This document shows, piece after piece, positions 35,785 through 43,923 of a stretch of 64,000 bases of DNA; position 1 is the first letter of the stretch, and every line of letters starts with the position of its first letter. This DNA comes from Bacteroidota bacterium (lineage in GTDB: Bacteria > Bacteroidota > Bacteroidia > Chitinophagales > Chitinophagaceae). The translations under genes were made by a program, and so were the position numbers. Below the pieces are notes generated by a model. It searched no databases. It saw only the letters and a program-made list of their open reading frames with translations, and was not told where the DNA came from. The stretch spans positions 124,001 to 188,000 of the forward strand of contig JAEZGS010000020.1 in assembly GCA_023437225.1 (NCBI GenBank). Reading direction: 5' to 3'.

Positions 35785-36333
35785 ATGGTGATACTGATGT
35801 ATAAGTGGTTGGTTATTGTCGCCACGTTTTTTAATCCTGCTTTAATTCCATTTCATTCAAATGCAGGCTCCACAGAATTTGTGGCGGAAGAGTTTCATCC
35901 ATTTTATGTGAGTGTAACTGAAATCAATCACAATGAAAAAGAGAAGACTCTGGAAATTGCCTGTAAGATCTTTACAGATGATCTGGAATCTACATTGAAT
36001 AAAAATTACAATACAAGAATCGATTTCTTCTCAGATAAAACGAATGACATCGCCACCAAATGCCTGAACGATTACATTGGCAGACATCTATTGATACAGG
36101 TTGATGGCAAGCCCGTAAAGGCACAGATAATCGGGTTTGAGCGCGAATCGGAAGCCCTGTGGAGTTATTACGAAGTGAAGAATGTGGCATCTGTGAAGAA
36201 AATGCAGGTTCGCAATTCAATTCTGTACGATGCATTTAAGGATCAGATAAATCTTATGCACGTAACAGTAAATGGGTCGCGAAGGAGTTCAAAACTCAAT
36301 TACCCGGATATCATCGCGGAATTTGGTTTTTGA
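35785..36333 (+). CDS. DUF6702-family protein
   Basis: A 182-residue exported protein (hydrophobic start WLVIVATFFNPALIPFHSNA). The mature start HPFYVSVTEINHNEKEKTLEIACKIFTDDLE is the signature of DUF6702, a family found in Bacteroidota beside M1 peptidases and HupE-like proteins. It may be a small beta-rich periplasmic protein. The function is unknown. The first ATG at 35785 is followed by a second in-frame ATG at 35797 that gives a cleaner signal peptide. Its stop abuts the stop of the convergent CNNM-type gene with no spacer. Confidence 0.82.
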   Translation: MVILMYKWLVIVATFFNPALIPFHSNAGSTEFVAEEFHPFYVSVTEINHNEKEKTLEIACKIFTDDLESTLNKNYNTRIDFFSDKTNDIATKCLNDYIGRHLLIQVDGKPVKAQIIGFERESEALWSYYEVKNVASVKKMQVRNSILYDAFKDQINLMHVTVNGSRRSSKLNYPDIIAEFGF

Positions 36334-37632
36334 TTACTCTTCATCCATTCCCTGCCGGATCTCATCAGAAACATTCACGAGTACCTTATCGATGCGCTGC
36401 GCATCCATATCAACGATCTCAAATTGAAAGCCTTCCCAATCAAGTTTGTCACCGGTAAGCGGAATCCGCTCTAACTGGTGAAGAATGAAGCCAGCCAGCG
36501 TATCAAAATCCTGTTCGCCTTCATTCATCCACTCTGTCTTCTCAAACCGTGTAAGAAAATCGTAAAAAGGTATTTGGGCATCTACAAGATAAGATCCATC
36601 CTCGCGTTCAACGATTTCGTAATCGGCAACATTGTGTTCGGGAAGATCACCTACAATTGCTTCAAGGATATCATTCAGGGTTATCATGCCCAGCAGGCTT
36701 CCATACTCATCGATAATAAAACAGGAATGCGTTTTTGTTTGTTTAAATTTTTCAAGCACCTGGTATGCTGTATTGTTTTCGGGAACATATAACGGAGGCT
36801 GCATCATTTCTTTGAACATTGTTCTGTCATCCGCGATGTACAAGTCTTTTATTGAAACCACTCCTTTAATGTTATCAATGTGACCATCACAGATAGGATA
36901 CACCGAATGAGGCTCAAGCATGATCTTCTCTTTAATCGCTATTTCATTGTCCGAAGTATTGAACCATACAATGTCACTGCGGTGCGTCATTAATGATGTT
37001 ATATTCCTGTCGCCCAGGTGGAATACACGTTCAATGATTTCCTGCTCTGCTTCATCAATAGTTCCCTGCTCGGTTCCTTCACTGATGATAGCCTTGATCT
37101 CTTCTTCCGTTACCTGGTTGTCTTTGGTTTTGATACCAAACAATTTAACCAATGCTGCAGTTGATTTACTCAAAAGCCAGATGAAGGGATGGGTGATGCG
37201 ACTTACCAGCTGCATGGGTTTTGCCATTAGCTTGGCAATAACCTCCGGGTTTGAAAGACCGAGTCGCTTTGGAAACAATTCGCCCAATACCATCGAAAAA
37301 TAAGTAAGAGCAACAACGATGATTGCAGTAGCAATGCCATTGCTGTATTCGCGTAGAGAATCAAAGCGCTGCAAAAATGCAACAAGATCTGTCTTGATCT
37401 GTTCCCCCGAAAATATACCAGTCAGAATGCCGATTAGTGTTATACCGATCTGGACGGTTGAGAGAAATGTATCCGGATGATTAGCGAGATCCAAAGCGTC
37501 TTTAGCGTTCTTATCCCCTTTATGTGCCTGCGCCTCCAATCTCGCTTTTCGAGCAGAAACAAGCGCTATTTCTGCCATTGAGAACAACCCGTTCAATAAG
37601 ATCAATCCAAGAATCAATAAGATCTCCGCCAT
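36334..37632 (-). CDS. CNNM/CorC-family (hemolysin-related) membrane transporter
   Basis: A 432-residue protein with the HlyC/CorC/CNNM layout. An N-terminal DUF21 domain covers about residues 1-190 (ILLILGLILLNGLFSMAEIALVSARKARLEA, LIGILTGIFSGEQI, YFSMVLGELFPKRLGL). Two CBS domains follow (about 205-335; MTHRSDIVWFNTSDNEIAIKEKI and HSCFIIDEYGSLLGMITLNDILEAIVG), then a CorC/HlyC C-terminal domain (FDTLAGFILHQLERIPLTGD). Relatives export magnesium or sodium. Length is usual. It is transcribed with the PAP2 gene 11 bp upstream. Confidence 0.94.
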   Translation of the reverse strand: MAEILLILGLILLNGLFSMAEIALVSARKARLEAQAHKGDKNAKDALDLANHPDTFLSTVQIGITLIGILTGIFSGEQIKTDLVAFLQRFDSLREYSNGIATAIIVVALTYFSMVLGELFPKRLGLSNPEVIAKLMAKPMQLVSRITHPFIWLLSKSTAALVKLFGIKTKDNQVTEEEIKAIISEGTEQGTIDEAEQEIIERVFHLGDRNITSLMTHRSDIVWFNTSDNEIAIKEKIMLEPHSVYPICDGHIDNIKGVVSIKDLYIADDRTMFKEMMQPPLYVPENNTAYQVLEKFKQTKTHSCFIIDEYGSLLGMITLNDILEAIVGDLPEHNVADYEIVEREDGSYLVDAQIPFYDFLTRFEKTEWMNEGEQDFDTLAGFILHQLERIPLTGDKLDWEGFQFEIVDMDAQRIDKVLVNVSDEIRQGMDEE

Positions 37633-37643
37633 TTATGTAGTGT

Positions 37644-38243
37644 TTAGTTCGGGAGCCTGCCGGCCTGCTTTCTAAAGATCCAACTGGCAAAAAAACCGAT
37701 GCCAGCACCTAATAAAGCACCGGCGATCACATCTGATGGATAGTGAACGCCGACATAAACCTGGCTATAGGCTATCAGACCGGCCCACAAAAAAGCCAGC
37801 CACCAAAACCTGCCCGTATGCCGTAAAGTTATATAGAAAAACACAGCCTGAGCAAAATGACTCGTAGCGTGCGAGGAAGTGAAGCTGGAACTCTGAGGGC
37901 AATAGTTAATGAAGAAGCGCAAAGAACTACCGACTTCCGGGTCCTGGCAGGGCCTGGTGCGAAAGATCAATTCCTTTACCACCGAACTGCTAACCAGGTC
38001 ACTTAGGGCTGCCGTGAGTAAGACTCCGGCTACCCACCATATACCTTTAGTTCCAAAATTCATCATTATAAAAATGAAGAGGAACAAGTAAAGCGGGAAC
38101 CAAAACATCGTTTCCCGCGCGTGCAGGCAGAGCCAGTCAAGCCATTCATTGCTCCATTGCTGATTTATCTGCCGGATCAACCAAAGATCGATCGCATTTA
38201 CTTCCTTCCAAACGATGACGGCCTGCAATTGAGCTAAATACAT
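37644..38243 (-). CDS. PAP2-family phosphatase, membrane-bound
   Basis: A 199-residue integral membrane phosphatase of the PAP2/undecaprenyl-pyrophosphatase type. Motif C1 is KELIFRTRP (Lys90, Arg97-Pro98), C2 is TSSH (122-125, catalytic His125) and C3 is SQVYVGVHYPSD (His167, Asp171). The C3 arginine of the usual SRxxxxxHxxxD is glutamine here. Five or six membrane helices surround these motifs. It probably acts on lipid phosphates such as undecaprenyl pyrophosphate or lipid A. A -7 box lies 5 bp before the ATG, and the neighbouring LTA-synthase-like gene is divergent, 46 bp away. Confidence 0.92.
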   Translation of the reverse strand: MYLAQLQAVIVWKEVNAIDLWLIRQINQQWSNEWLDWLCLHARETMFWFPLYLFLFIFIMMNFGTKGIWWVAGVLLTAALSDLVSSSVVKELIFRTRPCQDPEVGSSLRFFINYCPQSSSFTSSHATSHFAQAVFFYITLRHTGRFWWLAFLWAGLIAYSQVYVGVHYPSDVIAGALLGAGIGFFASWIFRKQAGRLPN

Positions 38244-38248
38244 GGCCG

Positions 38249-38256
38249 CAAAAATA
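38249..38256 (-). promoter_or_regulatory. TATTTTTG -7 element, 5 bp before the PAP2 start codon
   Basis: Minus-strand TATTTTTG fits TAnnTTTG and ends 5 bp before ATG 38243, so transcription would begin at or within a few bases of the start codon (leaderless mRNA). Confidence 0.6.
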
Positions 38257-38289
38257 AATACTTAATTTTACGGCTTTAGATAATTCTGT

Positions 38290-40257
38290 ATGAATCGTTT
38301 GTCGCGACTTACCCGCCTTATGGGAACCGTTGGATTACTGTTGCTGATCGTGTTCACTTTGGCCCGACTTGCTTCCTTCTTTTACTTTTCACACGGCGAA
38401 AAGCTCCTGGATGTGGGCGATGCGCTGATTCTTGGACTCCGGTTCGACCTGCGAATCATCGGTATACTGTTGTTACTGATGTTGATCATTGGAAACATTC
38501 CTTATGTAAAGCCTTATAAATCGAGAACCGCAAAGAGAACATGGAGTATTGTGCTTGCCATAATATTCACAGCAATGGTTTTCATGTACGTTGTTGACTT
38601 TGCGCACTATAGTTACCTGAATCAAAGACTGAATGCGAGCGTATTAAATTACCTGGACGACGCCGGTATTTCCTTTCGAATGGTATGGCAGTCCTACCCG
38701 GTTATATGGTTGTTGATTTTTATACTTGGCGCAGGGGTCGCTTTTTACTTTGTCATTGAATACATATCAAGGAAGATAGCACACCGGGCACACAAACAGC
38801 GCCGGAAGAAGCGTATCGGTGAGTTTGCTGTTTGGTTTGTCGTGCTTGCATTGCTCATTTTCGGAAGGATCTCCCAATATCCTCTCAGATGGAGTGATGC
38901 GTTTGGATTGGGAAGCGATTTTAAGGCGAACCTCGCTTTGAATCCCTTTGAATCTTTTTTCAACACACTCAAATTTCGCAATCATAACTATGATCCGAAG
39001 AAACTAGCGGAATTGTACCCTGTGCTGAATGATTATTATGACTTCAATAACGACTCAACTATCAGTTATGTTCGGGAAGTAAAACCAGCAGACAGCACGA
39101 CTAACATTCCAAATATCGTATTGATAATTTGCGAATCCTTTAGCGCTTATAAAAGTTCTTCATTTGGCAATCCGCTAAATACAACTCCTTTTTTTGACAG
39201 CATTGCCAATAATGGACTGCTTTTTACCCGTTGTTTTACACCGTCTTATGGAACTGCGCGTGGTGTTTGGGCAACGATCACATCGAATCCCGATGTTGAA
39301 TCGCCTGAAACCGCAAGCAGAAACCCGAGTGCAGTAAAGCAGAAGACAATCATCAACGCTTTTCATCAACACGACAAATATTACTTTCTCGGTGGCAGTA
39401 CAAGTTGGGCAAATATCCGGGGCTTGCTTCAAAATAACATTGACAGTTTGAAGATATATGAACAGGATGATTTTGATGCTCCTCAGATCGATGTATGGGG
39501 TATCAGCGATAAGAATCTTTTTTTGGAGGCGAACAAGGTTCTTGCAAAGAACACAAAGCCATTCTTTGCTGTTATTCAGACTGCAGATAACCATCGGCCT
39601 TACACCATCCCTGACGAAGATTTGGTAGAATTTAAAAAGGAACAAAGATCCGTCGCAGAGTTGAAGGCAGCCGGATTCGAAAGCCTGGCGGAATACAATG
39701 CATATAGATATACTGATTATTCTTACCGCAAATTTTTTGAAGCGGCCAGCAAGGAGTCATATTTTGGAAACACCATTTTCATATTTATCGGGGACCACGG
39801 AATACCCGGAAACGCCGGTGACCTGTTGCCGGAAGCCTATACGCAACAGCGCCTCACCCAGCATCACGTGCCGATGTTGTTTTATGGGCCAGGCAAAGTG
39901 AAACCTGGGAAAACTGATCGTATAGCATCGCAGATAGACCTTTTGCCAACGTTGGCCGGGCTGTTGAACATACCATACACCAACGCGTCTTTAGGTCGGG
40001 ATCTTCGGCAAATTCATCCTTCCAAACAGTTCGCATTCCTGTTTGATGGAGACAATCAACAGATCAGCATCATAGACAGTTCGTATTTGTACAGATACCA
40101 GTTAAACTCAGAGAAGGCAGATATCTACTCGATCATCAACAACGTACCGGTAAATCAGACAGATCCCGTCAGGAAACGGATGCAGGAAAGCCGACGCCTG
40201 GCCGAAGCGATGTACGAAGCAGGGAAGTATATGCTTACAGGATCTTCTTCGCGATAG
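38290..40257 (+). CDS. LTA-synthase-like sulfatase (alkaline phosphatase superfamily) membrane protein
   Basis: A 655-residue protein with five N-terminal membrane helices (about residues 10-205) and a periplasmic sulfatase/LTA-synthase domain. Active-site features are NIVLIICESFSAYKSS (metal-binding Glu), the nucleophile Thr322 in SYGTARGVWATI, and FIGDHG (Asp-His metal ligands) near residue 500. In Gram-negative bacteria such proteins transfer phosphoglycerol or phosphoethanolamine to envelope glycans, since lipoteichoic acid is absent; that role is inferred. Its 3' end overlaps the convergent methyltransferase gene by 23 bp. Confidence 0.92.
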   Translation: MNRLSRLTRLMGTVGLLLLIVFTLARLASFFYFSHGEKLLDVGDALILGLRFDLRIIGILLLLMLIIGNIPYVKPYKSRTAKRTWSIVLAIIFTAMVFMYVVDFAHYSYLNQRLNASVLNYLDDAGISFRMVWQSYPVIWLLIFILGAGVAFYFVIEYISRKIAHRAHKQRRKKRIGEFAVWFVVLALLIFGRISQYPLRWSDAFGLGSDFKANLALNPFESFFNTLKFRNHNYDPKKLAELYPVLNDYYDFNNDSTISYVREVKPADSTTNIPNIVLIICESFSAYKSSSFGNPLNTTPFFDSIANNGLLFTRCFTPSYGTARGVWATITSNPDVESPETASRNPSAVKQKTIINAFHQHDKYYFLGGSTSWANIRGLLQNNIDSLKIYEQDDFDAPQIDVWGISDKNLFLEANKVLAKNTKPFFAVIQTADNHRPYTIPDEDLVEFKKEQRSVAELKAAGFESLAEYNAYRYTDYSYRKFFEAASKESYFGNTIFIFIGDHGIPGNAGDLLPEAYTQQRLTQHHVPMLFYGPGKVKPGKTDRIASQIDLLPTLAGLLNIPYTNASLGRDLRQIHPSKQFAFLFDGDNQQISIIDSSYLYRYQLNSEKADIYSIINNVPVNQTDPVRKRMQESRRLAEAMYEAGKYMLTGSSSR

Positions 40258-40981
40258 CAATCAGCCGCGGCGAATTGCGAATGTGATATGATCCGAATTG
40301 ATAATCGCCATAAACATCCTGTATCTGCAGGTTGTGGAAGGCACACATGTCGTTGAAGTCGCCCAGGGAAAATTTCGCAACCCGTTCTGTATATTCCAGC
40401 GGCTCATCAAGCATTTCATCCTCGATGAGGATTTTTTTATAGAAATGTGTTTCGTCAAACCACTTGGTGATCAGGTACGTGACACCATCAATCTCCTTTT
40501 CCAGCCGATGTACGAGGTGATCTTCATGATAGTGAACGTTCAAATAATCTATCACGAATGTGCCTGAAGGCTTGAGGGAATTTGAGATGGTGCGTATTCC
40601 ATTGTAATGCTCACGCTCAGTTCGAAAATATCCGAAACTCGTAAAGAAATTAAATGCGTAGTCGAAATAGTTTGTCCGAAAAGGCAGTCGCATATCGTGC
40701 TGGTAAAAATGCAATCGGTCATTCTCAAAGGTTAATGCGTATTCGATGCTTACCTCGGAAAGATCAATGCCGGTGACGTCAAAACCAAGTGCGGAAAGTA
40801 TCCTGGAGTGCCTGCCCCGGCCACAGGCTACATCGAGTATTCGTGCGCCCGGAGGAGGTGTAATTGTATCAACCAGTCGCCTGATGAAGCTAGCAGCTTC
40901 TTCTTCATCGCGATCGAAATAGAGCTTATGGTAATAGGGAGAATTGAACCATTCTTCGAACCAGTTGCCAGTCTTCTGCAT
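40235..40981 (-). CDS. Class I SAM-dependent methyltransferase
   Basis: A 248-residue soluble methyltransferase. Motif I is ARILDVACGRGRHSRILSALG (residues 47-66) and motif II VTGIDLSEVSIEYA; the rest has FDYAFNFFTSFGYF and TFVIDYLNVHYHEDHL. This SAM-binding layout is of the Methyltransf_25 type. The substrate is not recognisable. A -7 box lies 19 bp upstream of the ATG. The gene ends inside the 3' end of the convergent LTA-synthase-like gene. Confidence 0.9.
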   Translation of the reverse strand: MQKTGNWFEEWFNSPYYHKLYFDRDEEEAASFIRRLVDTITPPPGARILDVACGRGRHSRILSALGFDVTGIDLSEVSIEYALTFENDRLHFYQHDMRLPFRTNYFDYAFNFFTSFGYFRTEREHYNGIRTISNSLKPSGTFVIDYLNVHYHEDHLVHRLEKEIDGVTYLITKWFDETHFYKKILIEDEMLDEPLEYTERVAKFSLGDFNDMCAFHNLQIQDVYGDYQFGSYHIRNSPRLIAIAKKIL

Positions 40982-41000
40982 CGGAGCGCAATTGTTTGAA

Positions 41001-41008
41001 CAAATGTA
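41001..41008 (-). promoter_or_regulatory. TACATTTG -7 element for the methyltransferase gene
   Basis: Minus-strand TACATTTG matches TAnnTTTG and lies 19 bp before ATG 40981, the same spacing as at the glmM and def genes. No good -33 element. Confidence 0.6.
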
Positions 41009-41106
41009 AACACTTATGCCATCGCTTGAATAAACCTTTACACAATTGTTGATATCTGGGTTACCATTATTGTTGTTTCGGCATTAACCTTGTGCGATAA
41101 TTTTTC

Positions 41107-41138
41107 CTTGTTTTCTGGAAAACCTATTGTATATTTTG
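41107..41138 (+). promoter_or_regulatory. Possible distal promoter upstream of glmM
   Basis: CTTG, a 19-bp spacer and TATATTTTG resemble the -33/-7 Bacteroidota promoter, though the -7 has one extra base between TA and TTTG. It is 74 bp before the glmM start. Confidence 0.4.
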
Positions 41139-41184
41139 CACCTCCAATCCTTCGAAGGCCGTAAGTTAAGCTAATACAAACCCT

Positions 41185-41192
41185 TATTTTTG
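41185..41192 (+). promoter_or_regulatory. TATTTTTG -7 element proximal to glmM
   Basis: A perfect TAnnTTTG, 19 bp before the GTG start at 41212; transcription would begin about 13 bases before the start codon. Confidence 0.6.
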
Positions 41193-41211
41193 CAAAAAAA
41201 CCTGTAGAGTT

Positions 41212-42591
41212 GTGGCATTGATCAAAAGTATTTCTGGAATTCGAGGAACGATTGGTGGAAGATCAGGAGAGAATTTAAGTCCCCTGGATGTTGTAAAGTT
41301 TAGCGCTGCTTATGGATCCTGGTTATTGAACCAGGGCAGCAACAAGAAAGTAGTTGTGGGACGCGATGGTCGTATCAGTGGAGCACTCATACAGAACCTT
41401 GTAGTGAATACGCTCGTTGGACTGGGTATCGATGTAGTTGACCTCGGTCTTTCGACAACACCTACCGTTGAATTGGCCGTTGTTTGGGAACAAGCTGCCG
41501 GCGGCATCATCATCACTGCAAGCCATAACCCAAAGGAATGGAACGCTTTGAAGCTTCTTAATCACAAAGGTGAATTCCTGAGTGCTGAAGATGGCGTTTT
41601 CATTCTTGACAAGGCAGACTCCTCGGATTTTGTTTTTAGTCCGGTTGACAAACTAGGCACCTGCACGAGCGGTAAGACCTACCTGCAGGAACATATAGAT
41701 GCAGTTGTCAATTATCCTCTTGTTGACGTTGAATCAATTCGCAAAAAAAATTATAAGGTGGTTGTTGACGTGGTCAATTCCACGGGTGCATTGTTCATTC
41801 CACCGCTATTAAAAGCGCTCGGTATAGAAGATGTGATCCTCCTGAATGGTGAGATCACAGGAAAGTTTGCGCACAATCCCGAGCCATTACCCGAAAACCT
41901 TGTTGAATTAAGCGCTTCGGTAAGAAAGCATAAGGCTGATATTGGTATTGCTGTGGATCCCGATGTGGATCGTCTTTGTTTTGTTTGCGAAGACGGAAGC
42001 ATGTTTGGCGAGGAGTATACGCTGGTAGCCGTTGCAGACTATGTTCTGTCCAAGCGACCCGGAAACACCGTAAGCAATATGAGCAGCACCAAAGCACTCA
42101 AAGAGATCACCCTTAAACACGGTGGCGAATACTTTCCTTCTGCAGTTGGTGAAGTAAATGTTGTTGCGAGAATGAAAGAAGTGAATGCCGTTATTGGTGG
42201 TGAAGGCAATGGGGGTATCATTGTTCCCGACCTTCATTATGGAAGGGATGCGCTTGCAGGTATTGGTTTGTTTTTAAGTTCGCTGGCATCACACAAGAAT
42301 GGTATGCGTTCTTTCAGGTCCAAGTATCCGGATTATTTTATTTCAAAGAATAAGATCGAATTAGAGAATGGCATAGATGTAAAAGCCATTTTTGAAAAGA
42401 TCAGAAAGAAGTATAAAAAACAGCCGATCAATACTGAAGATGGTCTGAAGATCGAATTTGATTCAGATTGGGTACATTTGCGCACTTCGAACACCGAACC
42501 TATTATCAGGATCTATGCAGAAAGCAGTTTTGAAACTACTGCAAACAATATTGCATTGCGACTGATGCAGGACATCAAGGAGTTCATTTGA
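41212..42591 (+). CDS. glmM: Phosphoglucosamine mutase (alpha-D-phosphohexomutase family)
   Basis: A 459-residue phosphohexomutase, started at GTG 41212 (MALIKSISGIRGTIGG); no better start is upstream. The phosphoserine loop is TASHNP with Ser104, the metal loop is DPDVDRL, the sugar-binding loop is GGEGNGGII and the phosphate-binding loop is RTSNTEPIIRIYAES. The SGIRGT N-terminus and the single copy next to housekeeping genes favour glucosamine-6-phosphate to glucosamine-1-phosphate conversion for UDP-GlcNAc synthesis. Phosphomannomutase or phosphoglucomutase activity cannot be excluded in this family. The cysteine desulfurase gene follows after 21 bp. Confidence 0.92.
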   Translation: MALIKSISGIRGTIGGRSGENLSPLDVVKFSAAYGSWLLNQGSNKKVVVGRDGRISGALIQNLVVNTLVGLGIDVVDLGLSTTPTVELAVVWEQAAGGIIITASHNPKEWNALKLLNHKGEFLSAEDGVFILDKADSSDFVFSPVDKLGTCTSGKTYLQEHIDAVVNYPLVDVESIRKKNYKVVVDVVNSTGALFIPPLLKALGIEDVILLNGEITGKFAHNPEPLPENLVELSASVRKHKADIGIAVDPDVDRLCFVCEDGSMFGEEYTLVAVADYVLSKRPGNTVSNMSSTKALKEITLKHGGEYFPSAVGEVNVVARMKEVNAVIGGEGNGGIIVPDLHYGRDALAGIGLFLSSLASHKNGMRSFRSKYPDYFISKNKIELENGIDVKAIFEKIRKKYKKQPINTEDGLKIEFDSDWVHLRTSNTEPIIRIYAESSFETTANNIALRLMQDIKEFI

Positions 42592-42612
42592 TCTTTGCAG
42601 CGCAACCCGATT

Positions 42613-43740
42613 ATGAAAAGAATTTATTTTGACAATGCGGCAACAACGCCGCTGGATCCTGCTGTACTGCAGGAGATGATGCCTTACCTGACAGAGAAGT
42701 TTGGAAATCCCTCTTCTATATATTCTTATGGACGCGAGAGCCGTCTTGCTATTGAAACGGCAAGAAAGTCCGTTGCACGAATCCTGGGAGCGCATCCCGC
42801 AGAAATATTTTTTACTTCGGGGGGAACAGAAAGTTCCAATACCGCGATCTGCGCAGCGGTCAATGATCTTGGTTGTACACGCATCATTACCTCGCCAATA
42901 GAACATCACGCTACACTGCATACAGTGGAAAACTTAGAATGCAGAGGGCATGTAGCACTCGACTTTGTAAAAGTGCTACCTAATGGACATATCGATGTAA
43001 CTCACTTACGAGAGTTGTTGAGCAGTTCGCGTGAGAAATGCCTGGTGACGCTCATGCATGCAAATAATGAGATAGGTAATATGATTGATCTGCATGAGAT
43101 CGGTGCTTTGTGCAAGGAGTTCAATGCCGTGTTTCATTCCGATACTGTTCAAACGGTAGGTCATTTTCCCTTCGACCTACGCAATACACCTGTACATTTC
43201 ATCACCGGTGCCGGACATAAATTCCATGGTCCGAAAGGAGTGGGGCTGCTGTATATCAATGAGAATGTGAAGATCAAACCCTTTATTCTTGGCGGTGGAC
43301 AGGAAAGAAATATGCGGGCCGGTACGGAAAATTTATATGGTGTAGTTGGCTTCGCAAAGGCTTTGTCTTTAGCCACTGAAAATTATGAGCACGACAGCAA
43401 TTATATGCGTGAGCTGAAAGTGTACATGATGAATGAGCTGCAAAAATATATTCCCTCGGTTGGATTCAACGGCGATCCGCTGGGACGTAGCCTGTATACA
43501 GTTTTGAACGTTTCGTTTCCAAAAACCGAGCGCTCTGAAATGATGTTGTTCAATCTGGATATTAATAATATCTGTGCGAGTGGCGGCAGTGCCTGCACCA
43601 GTGGCGCTGATCAGGGTTCACATGTGATCCGGGCGATTAGCCATGATCCTAACAGGGTGTCTGTAAGATTTTCATTCAGTAAGAACAATACACGCGAGGA
43701 AGTCGATTACGTTGTTCAGAAGTTGAAAGAACTGGCGTAA
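42613..43740 (+). CDS. Cysteine desulfurase
   Basis: A 375-residue PLP enzyme of the NifS/IscS class that takes sulfur from cysteine for Fe-S clusters or thiolated tRNA. I start it at ATG 42613 (MKRIYFDNAATTPLDPAV); an upstream TTG adds six residues. The PLP lysine is Lys203 in GAGHKFHGPKGVGLLY, the nearby HTVE.. and HANNEIG contact residues are present, and the sulfur-accepting Cys328 lies in GGSACTSG. The short loop around that cysteine is typical of group I enzymes. It follows glmM closely and is followed by a large repeat stretch. Confidence 0.95.
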   Translation: MKRIYFDNAATTPLDPAVLQEMMPYLTEKFGNPSSIYSYGRESRLAIETARKSVARILGAHPAEIFFTSGGTESSNTAICAAVNDLGCTRIITSPIEHHATLHTVENLECRGHVALDFVKVLPNGHIDVTHLRELLSSSREKCLVTLMHANNEIGNMIDLHEIGALCKEFNAVFHSDTVQTVGHFPFDLRNTPVHFITGAGHKFHGPKGVGLLYINENVKIKPFILGGGQERNMRAGTENLYGVVGFAKALSLATENYEHDSNYMRELKVYMMNELQKYIPSVGFNGDPLGRSLYTVLNVSFPKTERSEMMLFNLDINNICASGGSACTSGADQGSHVIRAISHDPNRVSVRFSFSKNNTREEVDYVVQKLKELA

Positions 43741-43743
43741 TTA

Positions 43744-43890
43744 GAGAAATGGGAAATGGGAAATGGGAAATGGAAATGGGAAATTGCTATTCCCACATCT
43801 CCACATTCTCACATCTCCACATTCCCACATCTCCACATCTTCACATTTCCATATTATTAACTGCATTCCGCTTTCCGCATTCCACATTCT
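43744..43890. repeat. Largest opposed array: (GGGAAAT)n then (CCACATCT)n
   Basis: About six GGGAAAT-type heptamers (43746-43784) are followed by a TTGCTA spacer and eight CCACATCT/CCACATTC-type octamers (about 43791-43850). A CCGCTTTCCGCATTCC stretch like the one at 32670 ends the region. It fills most of the 183-bp gap between the desulfurase and amylase genes. The purine and pyrimidine arms are partly complementary. I see no open reading frame with coding character in it. Confidence 0.88.
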
Positions 43891-43923
43891 GTTTTAACGC
43901 TTATCTTTCGGAAAATTTATATC

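Noticed and set aside
43744..43890. CRISPR-like periodic repeats
   Set aside because: Units are 7-8 bp with no unique spacers and no cas genes nearby.
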